64,000 bases of DNA, from assembly GCA_036850595.1 (NCBI GenBank), contig CM072160.1:2465981-2529980 (forward strand), in the 5' to 3' direction. The notes beneath the pieces were generated by a model. The model was not told where the DNA came from. It was given only the letters and a program-made list of their open reading frames with translations, and made no database searches. The translations under genes were made by a program, and so were the position numbers. Source of the DNA: Rhyacichthys aspro (taxonomy: Eukaryota > Chordata > Actinopteri > Gobiiformes > Rhyacichthyidae). Of the stretch, positions 11,265 to 22,344 are shown one piece after another (the stretch's first letter is position 1; every line of letters starts with the position of its first letter).

Positions 11265-12540
11265 CTTTCAATCTCCGGTTCTGTCTCTTTTTGCTTCAGG
11301 ATGTGACAGAATGGGACTGTTCACGTCTTATTGGATTATTTGTTTAGACTGGGACCAAACATATGTTTACAAATGACTTACAGAAGCCCAGAGATGGGGA
11401 CAGTAAGCAGTGAGCAGAGGTTTTTTTTAAGTCCTCAAATTGTATTCATTTTGGAGAAGAAATGTTCAATCACTCCACGAGGAAGGTCAAAAGTCGACGT
11501 CTGAAAATACAGCAGCTGGAAGTTAGTGCGACAGATTCAGAGACTAGTGCAGGTTTTTTAGACGTCAGTGAGGGATAATTTGAAAATGTTCTGACCATTA
11601 AACAAAATACGACACAAAATAACCTCTTAATAAGCACATAATTTGTTATTTTTTTTATTTTATTTAATCAGTAAAGTCCCAGTGAGGCTTCAAATCTCTT
11701 TTTCAAAGTCGCTTGGATGGTTCCTTGATGTGGACACTGAGAAAATGCATTATTAGGTTGAGGTGACAGACCCAGAGACAAGTCTTGATGTGAGAAATGG
11801 TATTTTTTTCTCTTTACGATAGAGAAAGAGTTGATAGAAGAGTACGATGGAGTAAAAGGCTGGACATTTTGTCTTTAAATGAATGATTATTCTATTTATC
11901 TACCATCAGAATGAATGTGGGCTATAAATTTAAACATGACTGGCTCCATATTTTGAGGAAAAAGCAAGATACTTATCTGTCAAACTGTATCTGTAGATAT
12001 TCTTACTTAAACTGTAATGGTGGTGCTTTAGCAGTTAATGAAGGGGGTTGTCATATTGTAAGAAGCATTTCAAACTAAAGCAGTAAAAGAAAACATCTGG
12101 AGATTCAAAGCTGGTGTTCATTTAGACTCCAGCCCCAGTTTAACAGCTCTCAGGTAAACATCAAGCTCAGAAGGCTGTACTCTTAAACAGTTTAACATCT
12201 TTAAGCTTTGAAACTATGTCGTGATGCCGAATTAAAAATGACTTAAACACTAAATGTGAGAGTTGAACCTGCTTAGAGACAGTATCTGTGTCTGAGGTCG
12301 TCTGGCAGCTGCAGACTCTAGGATCTTAAGGCTTTCCTTGAACCAAACTTTACCATTCTGACCTGATCCATTCGGCCCAATGGAAAAAAAAAAAGATAAA
12401 CGAGGGTAAAAAGCTATTTCTGCAGCACATTTGAATCAACCTCAAGCTAAAGCTCTTACAAAAACTCAACAGAAACCTGGTCATTAATTCTGTCAGATAA
12501 TGTAGAAAAACTTTGCAACCATCTGTGAACCCCAACCCTT
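11265..12540. other. AT-rich non-coding stretch
   Basis: Only short T- and A-runs (for example 11648-11670) and no repeat relative elsewhere in the window. No frame longer than about 60 codons lies fully inside it. Confidence 0.45.
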
Positions 12541-12549
12541 TTCCTCCAA

Positions 12550-13085
12550 GAGTCGGGTTAAAACTACACATCAGAACCCTTGCTTGAGTTAAAATGTGTA
12601 TGCCAGTCCAAAAGCTGCCAGCCGTGCCACGAAGACACCCCTGCGCCGCTCCCACCCGACCTCCCCTCAGCCAAAGTGGGACGGCTTAGCCCCCACATAA
12701 TCCCTATTGACTGCCTCTTGCTTTGTCTGCCAATTCCCAGCATTGGATTTGTCTCACTCGATGATGCGCTCCACTCCACTTCTCCCACATTAATCCATAC
12801 TGTTATTACTTTTCAATACCAACGCTAATTATGCCCCCCTCCCCGTATCCGAGCCGCACCTCGCCCTCTCCCCACCGACCGCCGTCACACGCGCCGCTTT
12901 TGGACGGAAAACGACGGCGAAAAATGCGAACAAACGAGTTAAGAGGCACCGACGAGGGGCCGAGGATGACGCCAGAGGAGTTAATGCCATCCTTCAGCTG
13001 CTGACGAATCAACCGCCGGCTGCAAAACGGCTGTGAAATGCATTGTGGGATACGGTTCTGGCAGCTTTGAGCCAGGGTCTGTGGC
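12550..13085. promoter_or_regulatory. Candidate enhancer island with TAATCC cores
   Basis: GC-rich, non-repetitive DNA with bicoid-type cores CATAATCCCTATTG (about 12696) and CATTAATCCATAC (about 12788), followed by CGCTAATTATGCC (about 12822). OTX/PITX-type factors bind TAATCC. Whether they act here is unknown. Several 75-100 codon frames on both strands overlap, so none is credible as a gene. Confidence 0.33.
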
Positions 13086-13345
13086 TGAAGCACAACTGTG
13101 AGTTCTGCATCACACCTGAGACTCGTTACCTGTTATTTCTCACAGATTTCACTGACACTGAGACTGAATGTGTTTCTGGCACATTTTAAAGTTACATGTA
13201 TCTTCCATGTTTTTCCTTCTTGGTTCTATTTACATATTTTTGTAAATTCAGCTTGTGTTCATGCAGGTGACTCAGTCTGCAATGTATTCAGGCCTTTTCC
13301 TCATAACATCAGCCTTGTCTTGTTAGTTTTAGAGCTTTTGATTCA

Positions 13346-13823
13346 TTAAAAGTCCATTTCCTGATTTTTTTTCACTGTTGTATTTAGTTTTTCAGTGTAA
13401 TCTCCTAAAGTTTATTGTAACAGGAATCATCTGAAAAAATGAGACCTTAAGACGTGATCTAGTCTTTATAATGAAGGATTTTAATAGATGAGAATGATCA
13501 GTCCACAGCAGGATTTTGTCCAATCACAGCTCACTTCAGGTAAAAAGGAGCGCTCCCATTGGTCGACACTGATGTCAACAACGAAGGAACGAGGAAATAA
13601 ACCGAGGAAATGGGTTATTCTGTTGGAAATATGTCTTATTTTACAGAGAAACAGCTCAAAAAAGATGAAAAATAGAGAAACAGCAGCAAATGAAACATGA
13701 ATAAATGTTGCTTCGACGCAGTGTTTAATGAGACAGCTCTAAACTCAGATTTAATGTAATGTATTAGTATTTTGTGATGAAAAATTGTTCCAGTTTGACC
13801 TTTTTTAAATAAAAGAAGCAGGA
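13346..13823 (+). mobile_element. TTAA-flanked MITE, family A, copy 1
   Basis: The copy starts at TTAAAAGTCCATTTCCTG, where TTAA is the presumed target site, and runs into the family core GGAGCGCTCCCATTGGTCGA at 13547-13566. It lacks about 60 bases that other copies have after the GTTTAATGAGACAG stretch, so it joins directly to AGCTCTAAAC. It fades after GAAGCAGGAAA, before the opposite terminus. The 70-codon frame inside is conserved between copies only because the DNA is. There is no transposase. Confidence 0.85.
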
Positions 13824-14029
13824 AACTATGCAGCTTACCTCATCATTTATGACTAAGAATTCTGTCAAATATTAATAAGATTTAAAAATTCATATGAAGC
13901 AGAAAAAAAAAACGACAACTATTTCCAAATAAAAACTCAAAATGTGACTTACTGTTATTTAAGGGGAACATTATATTCATGTAAACACCTTTTGGCTGAA
14001 ATATCTCCAGTAAAAGTAAATCCACCCTG

Positions 14030-14310
14030 ACGCCCCTGAAGGCCCCGGAGGGACCCTTGTGGTTCTGATCCCAGACTCATTTGTCACAGTGTGAGCAGTG
14101 TTTGTTTGTGGTGAGTATCTGAGGCTGTGCACCTCGACTGTTAAATCTTCAGATTACAGTGTGAGCGTCCCGCGGGCTGCACCAGGCTCTGCACCAGGCT
14201 CTGCCCGGGTTTACCTGTCCCGTGGAGCTCACACCGTGCCCGGGCCCCGGGACTGCCTGTCCATCTGTCACTGATCCCAGATGAGACCTGTTAAGCAGCT
14301 TTGCATTGGA
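14030..14310. other. GC-rich patch with short direct repeat
   Basis: Contains CACCAGGCTCTG twice in tandem (about 14180-14204) and a CGGGCCCCGGGACTG stretch. It is non-repetitive otherwise. It could be a conserved element but has no diagnostic motif. Confidence 0.2.
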
Positions 14311-14314
14311 CCAG

Positions 14315-16550
14315 CCTCGCTCTCTCCGGCGGCAAACGGAGCTCTGCCAACGGCCGGGCTCTCGGAGCGAGTGTGTGTTTGGTTTACAGTTTAGTTCTGG
14401 TCAGAGATTCCTGGATTTGGGAAGGAACTCCAAACCAAAACATCGCCACAGGCAGCGAGGCTCTGAGTGATCCTCGGAAGGAAACAGAGTAAACAGGAAA
14501 ATCACTAAAGTGTGTGTATGTGGAGGATTTCCAAAGAGAAATGTTCACAAATTATACTGAAAAAAAAAGATATATACAAACACGTGACGATAAAGAGACA
14601 ACAGTTGACCCAGTTCTACAGAAATGTGCAGATTTGTACAGACACATACAAACAAATAAGAGCTTTAAAGACTGTACAAGAAGACACTCCCCGTCCATAG
14701 ATCCTCCAAATGTGTCTCGATACATTACGAGATCATGGAGACTCAAAGTTATGTCCTTCATTTTCCTGTTTTCTGTTTCTGCTTGATTCCACGTTAGTTT
14801 ATTTGACCACATACGATCACTTCAATGAATTAAATCCCAGACATTTCCCTTTATTTCCAAAGGTCTGTGCTTGTTGAGTAGATATTATAGTTTAACCAAC
14901 AGCTGCTGTGACATTTATTCCAAATCTACCTCCACTTTCTTTACTTTGTTTACATTATTTTAGCCGTCTGAGAGATGCCATATTCATCGTCAAATGTTTA
15001 TTGTATATTTTTCTGTCCCTTTTTTTGTCCTGTTTACAAATATATTATAAATGCGACGTATAAGCCATGTCTTTAATGCACTGTTGTGTGTGTCATATTC
15101 AGAAATAATAATCTGGGATGTGTCCATTTCACTTTCTGTACAGTTTACGTTCCACTATAGCCCTACTTTTAAACTACCGTACGTACCTTTTGTCTGATAT
15201 TGTCTTCACGTGTCCACGGTCCACATCACGTCGACAGAACACACTATTCTCTTTTATAAATGTATGTTTCCAAACTGAAAGGCGGTGTTCATCCATTCAT
15301 CCAGAGGCAGGTATATGATGCCTTTAGGAACCTGTCAGTCACGGCCTCTGTCTGCAGTAAATGCCCACCGAGTCCTCCCACAGCACAAAGAGTGAAGTGA
15401 AAATTGATGGCTGCCAACAGGACACTCAGAGACAACACGGCTCCCATTCTCTTTTTATTGATCTGTATCTGACATCGCAGCTCACAGGAGACCCTTTGTT
15501 TTGTGCATCTGTTTCCCAATAGACACGTTATATTTCAACCTGCTTTTCTCTTTTCTAATGGGATACTTTGCGTCTTATAGTTTTCCTATTTTGCGAATAT
15601 ATTCCTTTATCCGTTTTGTTTTGGGTCCAGCTTCTGATTTTCAAGTCACAAACCAAGAGGAGAGTCAATGGGAAACATGATATTACTGGATTTTTCAGGG
15701 ATTGAAGCTGAATCGAGCTCAAGACAAGGTTTTATAAGTTCCATTGTTGAGAGAATTCAATAAACAGTGTCCACTTGATATGGAAACATACACTAATTGT
15801 GGTTATTATTGTAAATCCTGAAACTTTACAAATCATTCCAAGACAAAACAGACACAGAAACACATTTACTTTATCAACAAAATGTTAATCTTCTCCCAAG
15901 AATTCCCACTCGGTCAGATCCAAAGTGTTTTTATTGCAAATATGACTCAAAATGCAAAGTCAGGTCACAAAACTATGTACAGACTGCTCCCTTTGAAAGT
16001 CCCTAATCCCTCAATGACTATATTATGGATTATAATCTCACTCTGTCTCAGGATTTACAATAGTGTTTTTTATTTTTTCAGTAGCCATTAAAGATGTAGC
16101 ACTGTTCAGATGTAAATAAACATCTGCTAGAATCAACCTGAACCAATCTGTGACTCTGACGAGACTCGTGATATAAATATACACTATATTCACTATATTC
16201 AGAAGGTTACTCTTTATTATCTTTATTATTAAGGCCGCTATTAACGACAGAAAGGAAATGACAACGAGGAATATAGAGAGTGATTTTGGACTCAAGGAAG
16301 ACTGTCAATTATAAAGACAAGAAAATGAGACACAGGTACAACACATTTGAAAAGAACAAGTCTTCGATCAGGAAGTAAAATAAAATTAAAGATATTAAAA
16401 TATGCCTCAGTGTTACAAAACAAACCGGACTGAACCAATCTTCTATTACAGAGTTGAGTGAATTTCTGTGTATTTGCAGATGCCACGGATGGATTCAGAA
16501 ATAACTTGACTGTTCATGTTTTTCCCACAAACCCATACATCTCTCTTTAA
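14315..16550. other. Long non-coding stretch
   Basis: About 2.2 kb of AT-rich DNA in which every frame is broken. The open frames at 14512-14786, 15289-15519 and 16038-16295 are under 95 codons and show no domain. No repeat relative was noticed inside the window. Confidence 0.4.
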
Positions 16551-16706
16551 GTCCACTCCTTTCACGTTGCTTTGAGCGACACATCACAGCCCCGACTCTA
16601 AATACAAGCTTTCAGAGGTAGACCTATTGTCCGTGTGTGTGTTTTCGCTCATCATTATGACAACACCCTTCCCCTCCCTCTCCCCGGCCGGCTCCAGCGA
16701 TGGAGT

Positions 16707-16725
16707 TGTGTGTGTGTGTGTGTGT
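16707..16725. repeat. (GT)n microsatellite
   Basis: A run of about nine GT units lies inside a GC-rich patch. It encodes the Thr-His run of a spurious minus-strand frame. Confidence 0.9.
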
Positions 16726-16844
16726 CGTAAAGCCGCCGCCGCCGTGACCGTTCGTGTGTCGGGGGGAGTCAAGGTGCAGTGGAGCAGATAGCTCAGCTCT
16801 ATGCATACTAAACTAGCATCGCCACCGGCAGCAGAGATAGAGCT

Positions 16845-16960
16845 GGGGGGATGGAGAGGGGAGCGGGACGGGGGGACGGCGGGGCGGGGGGAGGTACAGG
16901 TGGTGGTGGTGGTGGGAGAGGGGGACGAGGGAGCGACATAGCACCCCAGGGAGCCCCCTT
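16845..16960 (+). other. G-rich tract with G-quadruplex potential
   Basis: At 16865-16891 the + strand has four G-runs (3, 6, 4 and 6) separated by loops of 2, 5 and 1 bases, fitting the G3+N1-7 pattern. G-rich sequence continues to about 16930 with repeated GGT. A spurious proline-rich frame lies opposite. Folding is predicted from pattern only. Confidence 0.65.
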
Positions 16961-17063
16961 TTGGCTTATCGCAACTCTCTCGGCCGGGTTTATCTGATGA
17001 CACACGAGCAGGAAGACACAGAGAGAGCTGGAGGAGCAGGGTCCATGAAAACAGGGACAAGAC

Positions 17064-17113
<50 letters not shown>
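17064..17113. repeat. (AAT)n microsatellite, about 16 units
   Basis: A pure trinucleotide run. On the minus strand it yields runs of Leu or Ile in the open frames at 16584-17187, which makes those frames artefacts. Confidence 0.97.
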
Positions 17114-17114
<1 letters not shown>

Positions 17115-17174
17115 GATGGGTTTTAAACTGAGCCATGGAGACCCTCCCACAATTAATAGAATCATGAAATGTAG

Positions 17175-17260
17175 GTGTTTCAGTCAAATGTTCTGGTTTA
17201 AATGAATGAATGATGGATGTTTATTTTGAAAATAGGGTTGAAACAAACAGAGAAAAGAAA
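17175..17260 (+). mobile_element. Left part of repeat split by the 11-bp minisatellite
   Basis: AATGAATGAATGA, a TTTATTTTGAAAATAGGG stretch and AACAAACAGAGAAAAGAAA match the segment at 56800-56872 in the same order. The match resumes after the minisatellite at about 17685. The type of element is uncertain. The AATG-rich part followed by a TTTATTTTGAA segment recalls fish retroelement tails. Confidence 0.55.
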
Positions 17261-17688
17261 CCAGGACTAAACCAGGACTAAACTAGGACTAAACCAGGAC
17301 TAAACCAGGTCTAAACCAGGACTAAACTAGGACTAAACCAGGTCTAAACCAGGACTAAACCAGGTCTAAACCAGGACTAAACCAGGACTAAACCAGGTCT
17401 AAACCAGGACTAAACCAGGACTAAACCAGGCCTAAACTAGGACTAAACCAAGTCAAAACCAGGACTAAACCAGGACTAAACCAGGACTAAACCAGGTCTA
17501 AACCAGGACTCAACCAGGACTAAACCGGGTCTAAACCAGGACCAAACCAGGTCTAAACCAGGTCTAAACCAGGACTAAACCAGGTCTAAACCAGGTCTAA
17601 ACCAGGACTAAACATGGCCTAAGTCAGGTCTAAACATGGTCTAAACCAGGACCAAACCAGCTCTAAACCAGGACTAAACCAGGTCCAA
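17261..17688 (+). repeat. 11-bp minisatellite, about 39 copies
   Basis: The unit is CCAGGACTAAA with frequent CCAGGTCTAAA and rarer CTAGGACTAAA or CCAGGACCAAA variants. Variants are interspersed, not in blocks, although a loose alternation of 'gac' and 'gtc' units suggests local higher-order copying. The array lies between AGAGAAAAGAAA and TCCAACATAAT, a junction that is nearly uninterrupted in the related sequence at 56.87 kb. Confidence 0.97.
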
Positions 17689-17900
17689 AAATCCAACATA
17701 ATAGTTATTCAGTCTTTCTTGTCATTGGCATAAAAACATACAACAAAAGTAAAGGTTGATCCTAAACTGACTCAATAAAAACACAGTAATAAATCTAAAA
17801 GTATAATATAATAAATGGTGCAGTTTTATCTGATCCTCTCACGTCAATGACAATAAAGTCTTTCTATTCTAAGACTTTCTATTCTATTTTTACTGTTTAA
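17689..17900 (+). mobile_element. Right part of the repeat hosting the minisatellite
   Basis: AATCCAACATAATAGTTATT followed by CAGTC corresponds to AAGTCCAACGTAATGTTTATT plus CAGTC at 56.87-56.90 kb. Further right, CAATGACAATAAAGTCTTTC followed by TATTCTA repeats resembles the 3' tail of a fish retroelement. No coding part remains. Confidence 0.4.
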
Positions 17901-17934
17901 TTGGCGACCAGCTAAAGAAAAGAATCCTCTGTGA

Positions 17935-18135
17935 AAAAAAGACAGACCTTAACACATGATCCTGGCTTTATTATCAAGGATTTAATAATGAGAATGTTCA
18001 GCGTTAAACTGGGAGCTTTGACCAATCACAAACAAGGAGCTCTGAGATGAGACGCTCCCATTGGCTGTTGGTCTACTTGGTTAACATTGACTCAATGGGG
18101 ACAGAAAATCCTGCAGATAAAGTCTCTAATTGGTT
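17935..18135 (+). mobile_element. Diverged relative of TTAA MITE families A and B
   Basis: GTGAAAAAAAGACAGACCTT, ATGATC, GGCTTTATTATCAAGGATTT, AATGAGAATGTTCAG, a CCAATCACA segment and GACGCTCCCATTGG follow the same order as in family A. The distance between the forward CCAAT and the inverted CCAAT is also similar. It is clearly older, and the palindrome GAGCGCTC has decayed. The ends are not found. Confidence 0.6.
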
Positions 18136-18139
18136 GCAG

Positions 18140-20005
18140 TGTGTAAAAGTAATAAATGAATGTAGATACTCAATGGAATCAATGCAAAAAGGTGTTTGAA
18201 TGTGAACATCTGGGACTTCATCAGTAAATATTGTAAAGTAACTCAGTTTAATCCGAGACCTCACCCGACTGTTGCAGTTTTACCTGTGGTTTCATGAACA
18301 GAACTTACCTGTAAGATCCTGTTCTTTGGAGACTCATCATTTGTCGCAGCTGGGCTCTGACACACAATCTCTCACTGTCTTTGAGACACAAGGTTCCACT
18401 GACATTTTCGTTTCATGTCTTTCACGTGCAATAAAATATCAGTGTCACTCCGGCGATGTGCCGACAAGCTGTCGAAATCTGTGACAAAATTCAGACTCTG
18501 ATCTCCTCCAGAATATAATTATTACTGGGTACACAGTGAACATTTGGAAATGATCCAAATCCAATTAACAGAGAAGGTATGCACATGAACCCAAAATGGA
18601 AATGAATGTTTGCAATGCAAATACAAATTGGCTTAGAGCAAGAACATGATTGTACAAAGGATTCCAAAAAGATGACAAAAAGAGAAAGAAAAATACAGAA
18701 TGATCTTGAAGTAGACTTTGGCGAGAGTCAGACTCTCTCCTGTTCATTTATTATCGTGTGGTGTTCAGCTCAGTCTCACAAATCAAAGGTGACGTTTCTG
18801 CAAATGACTGATATGAGGAATATCAATGTATTCTTACTCCATCGTCTCATGTACTTCAGTCACTGACTCTGTTCTGATCCAACGTCTGGTGTCTCTGGTT
18901 CATTTATATACTGTCTTTTTCCCAGTAATAAAGACTCATTATTATAAATGTTTTGTTTCCTCTGGTAGTGGTAAATATTTCTGGTCAGAGAGGGATATGA
19001 CAAGAAGAGGAAGGGTTTTGGTTATGATTTCAAAATAAAAGAAGAGCACACTGTCAGTAGAGGACTTCATTTTGGAGTTGGGTCATTTTAAGGACATAGA
19101 GAGTATATTGACAGTTAAGATTGAACAAAGGTGTTAGAAATGACCTTTGTATGAGCATAGATACATTTACTGTGTGAGAAGTGTTTGTTTTTACAGCAGT
19201 ATTAGAAAACAAGAGGAAGTGACACTAAAACCATGATAATTACTGCAGCACAGTTTCAGTGGGTGTGTGCAAAAGCTGCTAATTCTCTAATCCGACACAT
19301 AAAAAGTCCCTCATCGCGGGGTAAATTTCTAATGTATGTCTGCACAGAGAGAGTCAGAGGAAACAGCAGCGAGAGGCGCCGAGCAGACCCCCTTCTGGCG
19401 ATCCTCTGAGGGGCTGATGATACTAAAGACACTGGAGAGCGCCCCGGCTGTGACCCACACTCCCAACCCTCCAACCATTCTGTTCTCTTTACAACTTTAC
19501 AAAATAGGCTTTTAATTTAGCCGGGCGGCCGGGGCGTGTGGGGCCCGCCAGCATCAATCATCATGAGGAGGCTGAGGAGACTGGGACGTCCCCTGGGCCC
19601 TCTCACCAGCGATGATGCTCCACACACACACACACACACACACACACTCAGAGACCTACAGACCTTATCATTGGACCAACACACACAGCCTTTTAGTGCA
19701 TGTGCCCCCTCTGTATCCCCTCCAGTGTTTAGCTGATGAGACCAGACTGAAGCAGATGGGAAATGGAGGAGAATGTGGAGACGTTTACCACGAGCTCTAT
19801 TCTGAAATTGTTTTATGTTTAATCATTAAAAATACAGCTCCAATAAATAAAAAGCTGAGTCAATTCAAGTTTTATACTGGAATATTAAGTGTGACACATT
19901 TCCAAACACTAAATGTTGACAAAAAATGACTTTTCACAACCAAATGAAAGCTATAAACATTTAAAGATACACGTTTTGTATTTTTGTCATTGAAAAATTA
20001 ACTCC
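18140..20005. other. Non-coding stretch with one GC-rich patch
   Basis: Mostly AT-rich. A GC-richer non-repetitive patch at 19260-19620 has the CTCF-like GCCAGAAGGGGGTC on the minus strand (about 19388-19405) with one poor position. No exon-like frame was found. Confidence 0.35.
19621..19647. repeat. (CA)n microsatellite
   Basis: About thirteen uninterrupted CA units downstream of the GC-rich patch at 19.5-19.6 kb. Confidence 0.95.
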
Positions 20006-20010
20006 TCTTA

Positions 20011-20028
20011 TGACCAGCAGGGGGAGCA
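20011..20028 (+). promoter_or_regulatory. CTCF-like motif, forward
   Basis: TGACCAGCAGGGGGAGCA matches the vertebrate CTCF core (CCASYAGRGGGC) at almost all positions. It lies about 70 bp before family A copy 2 and faces right, towards the reverse motif at 36.18 kb. Occupancy is unknown, and CTCF-like motifs can also be spread by transposons. Confidence 0.5.
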
Positions 20029-20100
20029 TACAGAATGTAGTGAGCCAAAAACATCCCAAAATCTTGAGTAGAAAAAGTATTTCCTCATCTTTTTACTTTT

Positions 20101-20577
20101 ACATTTAGTTTTTCAGTGTAATCTCCTAAAGTTTATTGTAACAGGAATCATCTGAAAAAATGAGACCTTAAGACGTGATCTAGTCTTTATAATGAAGGAT
20201 TTTAATAGATGAGAATGATCAGTCCACAGCAGGATTTTGTCCAATCACAGCTCACTTCAGGTAAAAAGGAGCGCTCCCATTGGTCGACACTGATGTCAAC
20301 AACGAAGGAACAAGGAAATAAACCAAGGACATGGGTTATTCTGTTGGAAATACGTCTTATTTTACAGAGAAACAGCTCAAAAAAGATAAAAATAGAGAAA
20401 CAGCAGCAAATGAAACATGGATAAATGTTGTCAATGCTTCGACGCAGTGTTTAATGAGACAGAGATAATTACTGGATCACTACAGTCTACAACGAGAAAC
20501 TCCAAAGATACAAATTTAAGGTCAGCTCTAAACTTTGATTTAATGTAATGTATTAGTATTTTGTGGTGAAAAATTGA
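20101..20577 (+). mobile_element. TTAA-flanked MITE, family A, copy 2
   Basis: The copy begins inside the left end at ACATTTAGTTTTTCAGTG, so the terminal TTAA is lost or diverged. It carries the intact core, the segment after GTTTAATGAGACAGAG that copy 1 lacks (AGATAATTACTGGATCAC and an ACTCCAAAGATA stretch), and stops at GTGAAAAATTG. It is arranged head-to-head with copy 3, 720 bp away. Confidence 0.85.
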
Positions 20578-20789
20578 GATCATTAAGTGTGGCATATCTT
20601 TGAAATAACACATGCTAACTGTAATAAATCATGTACCTCTAATACAAAGCAAAACATGCATTCTCTTTGACTTTTATTTATTTATATGACTAATTACGTG
20701 TCTATTTTATATATTTACATTTTAAAACCCTCTCATTACGTGTCAATACATCTCAAGAGCCACTCAACACCGGACCACTCACTTGTTTG

Positions 20790-21120
20790 TATATCATTTG
20801 CAAATCATTTATCCCCGATGTGAATTTAATTGACCAGGTTAGCAGAAGGCAAGGACAATCACCCCGGCTCTCAGTCTTTTATTTGACCCTCAGGCCGGCC
20901 CCCTCCTCCTCCCCCCCCTCGTCCCGTGTCTCTGCCCCTGAGTCGTGCCAGACCGCCGACCCCCCTCCGACCTTCGGCTCTCTGTCGTCGGCAGCGAGAG
21001 GTGACCGTCCGGACACACGCCCGGGCGAACACAAAAACAGAGGTCTGACCCGCGTCGTCCGGAGCTGGGGGCGTGGGCCGGCGGAGGAGCCCCCCACCCA
21101 CGCACATGGGGCTAATATTC
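20790..21120. promoter_or_regulatory. Candidate regulatory island between two MITEs
   Basis: The left edge has a palindromic octamer-like ATTTGCAAAT (20796-20805) and AATTTAATTGACC. The rest is strongly GC-rich and has C-runs at about 20891-20925 that could form a quadruplex on the minus strand. Overlapping 70-116 codon frames on both strands reflect base composition. Confidence 0.3.
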
Positions 21121-21295
21121 AGTGAGAGACTGTTGTAGAAGTGCTTAAGTGATGAAAAGACGGTCTTCCGGGTCAAACGTCTTCTGTCAACACAAAGATA
21201 AAGGCTGATTAAACCAAACAAGACATGTTCTCATTGTCTGCCTCAACAAAAGTATGAAATGTAATTATGTGTGCTCTTTTTATGACTAAACCATG

Positions 21296-21845
21296 TTAAA
21301 GCTGCAGTAGCCAATTTATGCAGCGTAGGAACCTTTCCTGCTTCTTTTATTTAAAAAAAGGTAAAACTAGACCAATTTTTCACCAGAAAATACTAATATG
21401 TTACTTTTATCTTTGGAGTTCATCGTTGCAGACTGTAGTGATCCTGTAATTATCTCTGTCTCATTAAACACTGAAGCATCCTCAACATTTATCCATGTTT
21501 CATTTGCTGCTGTTTCTCTGTTTTTATCTTATTTGAGCTGTTTCTCTGTAAAATAAGACATATTTCCAACAGAATAACCCATTTCCTTGGTTTATTTCCT
21601 TGTTCCTTCGTTGTTGACATCAGTGTCGACCAATGGGAGCGCTCCTTTTTACCTGAAGTGAGCTGTGATTGGACAAAATCCTGCTGTGGACTGATCATTC
21701 TCATCTATTAAAATCCTTCATTATAAAGACTAGATCACGTCTTAAGGTCTCATTTTTTCAGATGATTCCTGTTACAATAAACTTTAGGAGATTACACTGA
21801 AAAACTAAATGCAACAGTAAAAAAAATCAGGAAATGGACTTTTAA
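21296..21845 (-). mobile_element. TTAA-flanked MITE, family A, copy 3
   Basis: The most complete copy, with both ends present: TTAAAGCTGCAG at the left and GGACTTTTAA at the right, so TTAA flanks both sides. The two termini are imperfect inverted repeats sharing TTAAAG and, in other copies, CCTGATTT. The inverted core TCGACCAATGGGAGCGCTCC lies near 21628-21647. At 550 bp it defines the usual length of the family. Confidence 0.9.
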
Positions 21846-22019
21846 TGTGCAGTATTTCCTCTGTTTTTTGGTGCTAAAGCCCATCCACTGCTTCAACCTT
21901 CCGCCTTATTGAGAAACACTTCATAAATCACAGCATGAAACAAAAAGTACTACATTTTAATTGTCATATTCTTACATATTTTTAAAAAAAGGAGCATTAA
22001 ATCGTCCAAATTCCTGACA

Positions 22020-22340
22020 TGTTGTTGCGTATCTCTCGTCACCACGGCGACTGCTCCATTGCGGTCGTCGGTATCTCGTCCTGTGGCTCTTCACGGTGTT
22101 ATTCATCACCTCGGTGCGTACCCAGCCCCCTCCTCCCCCCTCCCCTGTGCCGTCAGACCATTTACAGAGAGGTCATAACCCCAGTGAATGATGGGAATCC
22201 TGAGCTGCAGCCTATCAACAGTGTCAGTTTTCCGGCAGCCGCCCCCTCTCTCCTCCCCGCTCCTCGGTGAGTGGCAGTGGGGGTTACACCGGCAGCACGC
22301 GTGTTTTATATGCAGCCTGTCATGATCAATTTCTTTTGGA
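22020..22340. promoter_or_regulatory. GC-rich non-repetitive island
   Basis: Contains CGTCACCACGGCGACTGC, a CCAGTGAATGATGGGAATCC stretch and GCAGCCTATCAACAGTG. Frames of 70 to 133 codons are open on both strands, none with a known domain. A conserved element is possible, with no direct support. Confidence 0.25.
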
Positions 22341-22344
22341 GAGG

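Noticed and set aside
16584..17187. 193-codon minus-strand frame with leucine and proline runs
   Set aside because: The runs are translations of (AAT)n, G-rich and GT repeats. The neighbouring frame gives an isoleucine run instead.
17261..17688. CRISPR-like array of short repeats
   Set aside because: Units are contiguous without unique spacers, in a vertebrate background. It is a minisatellite.
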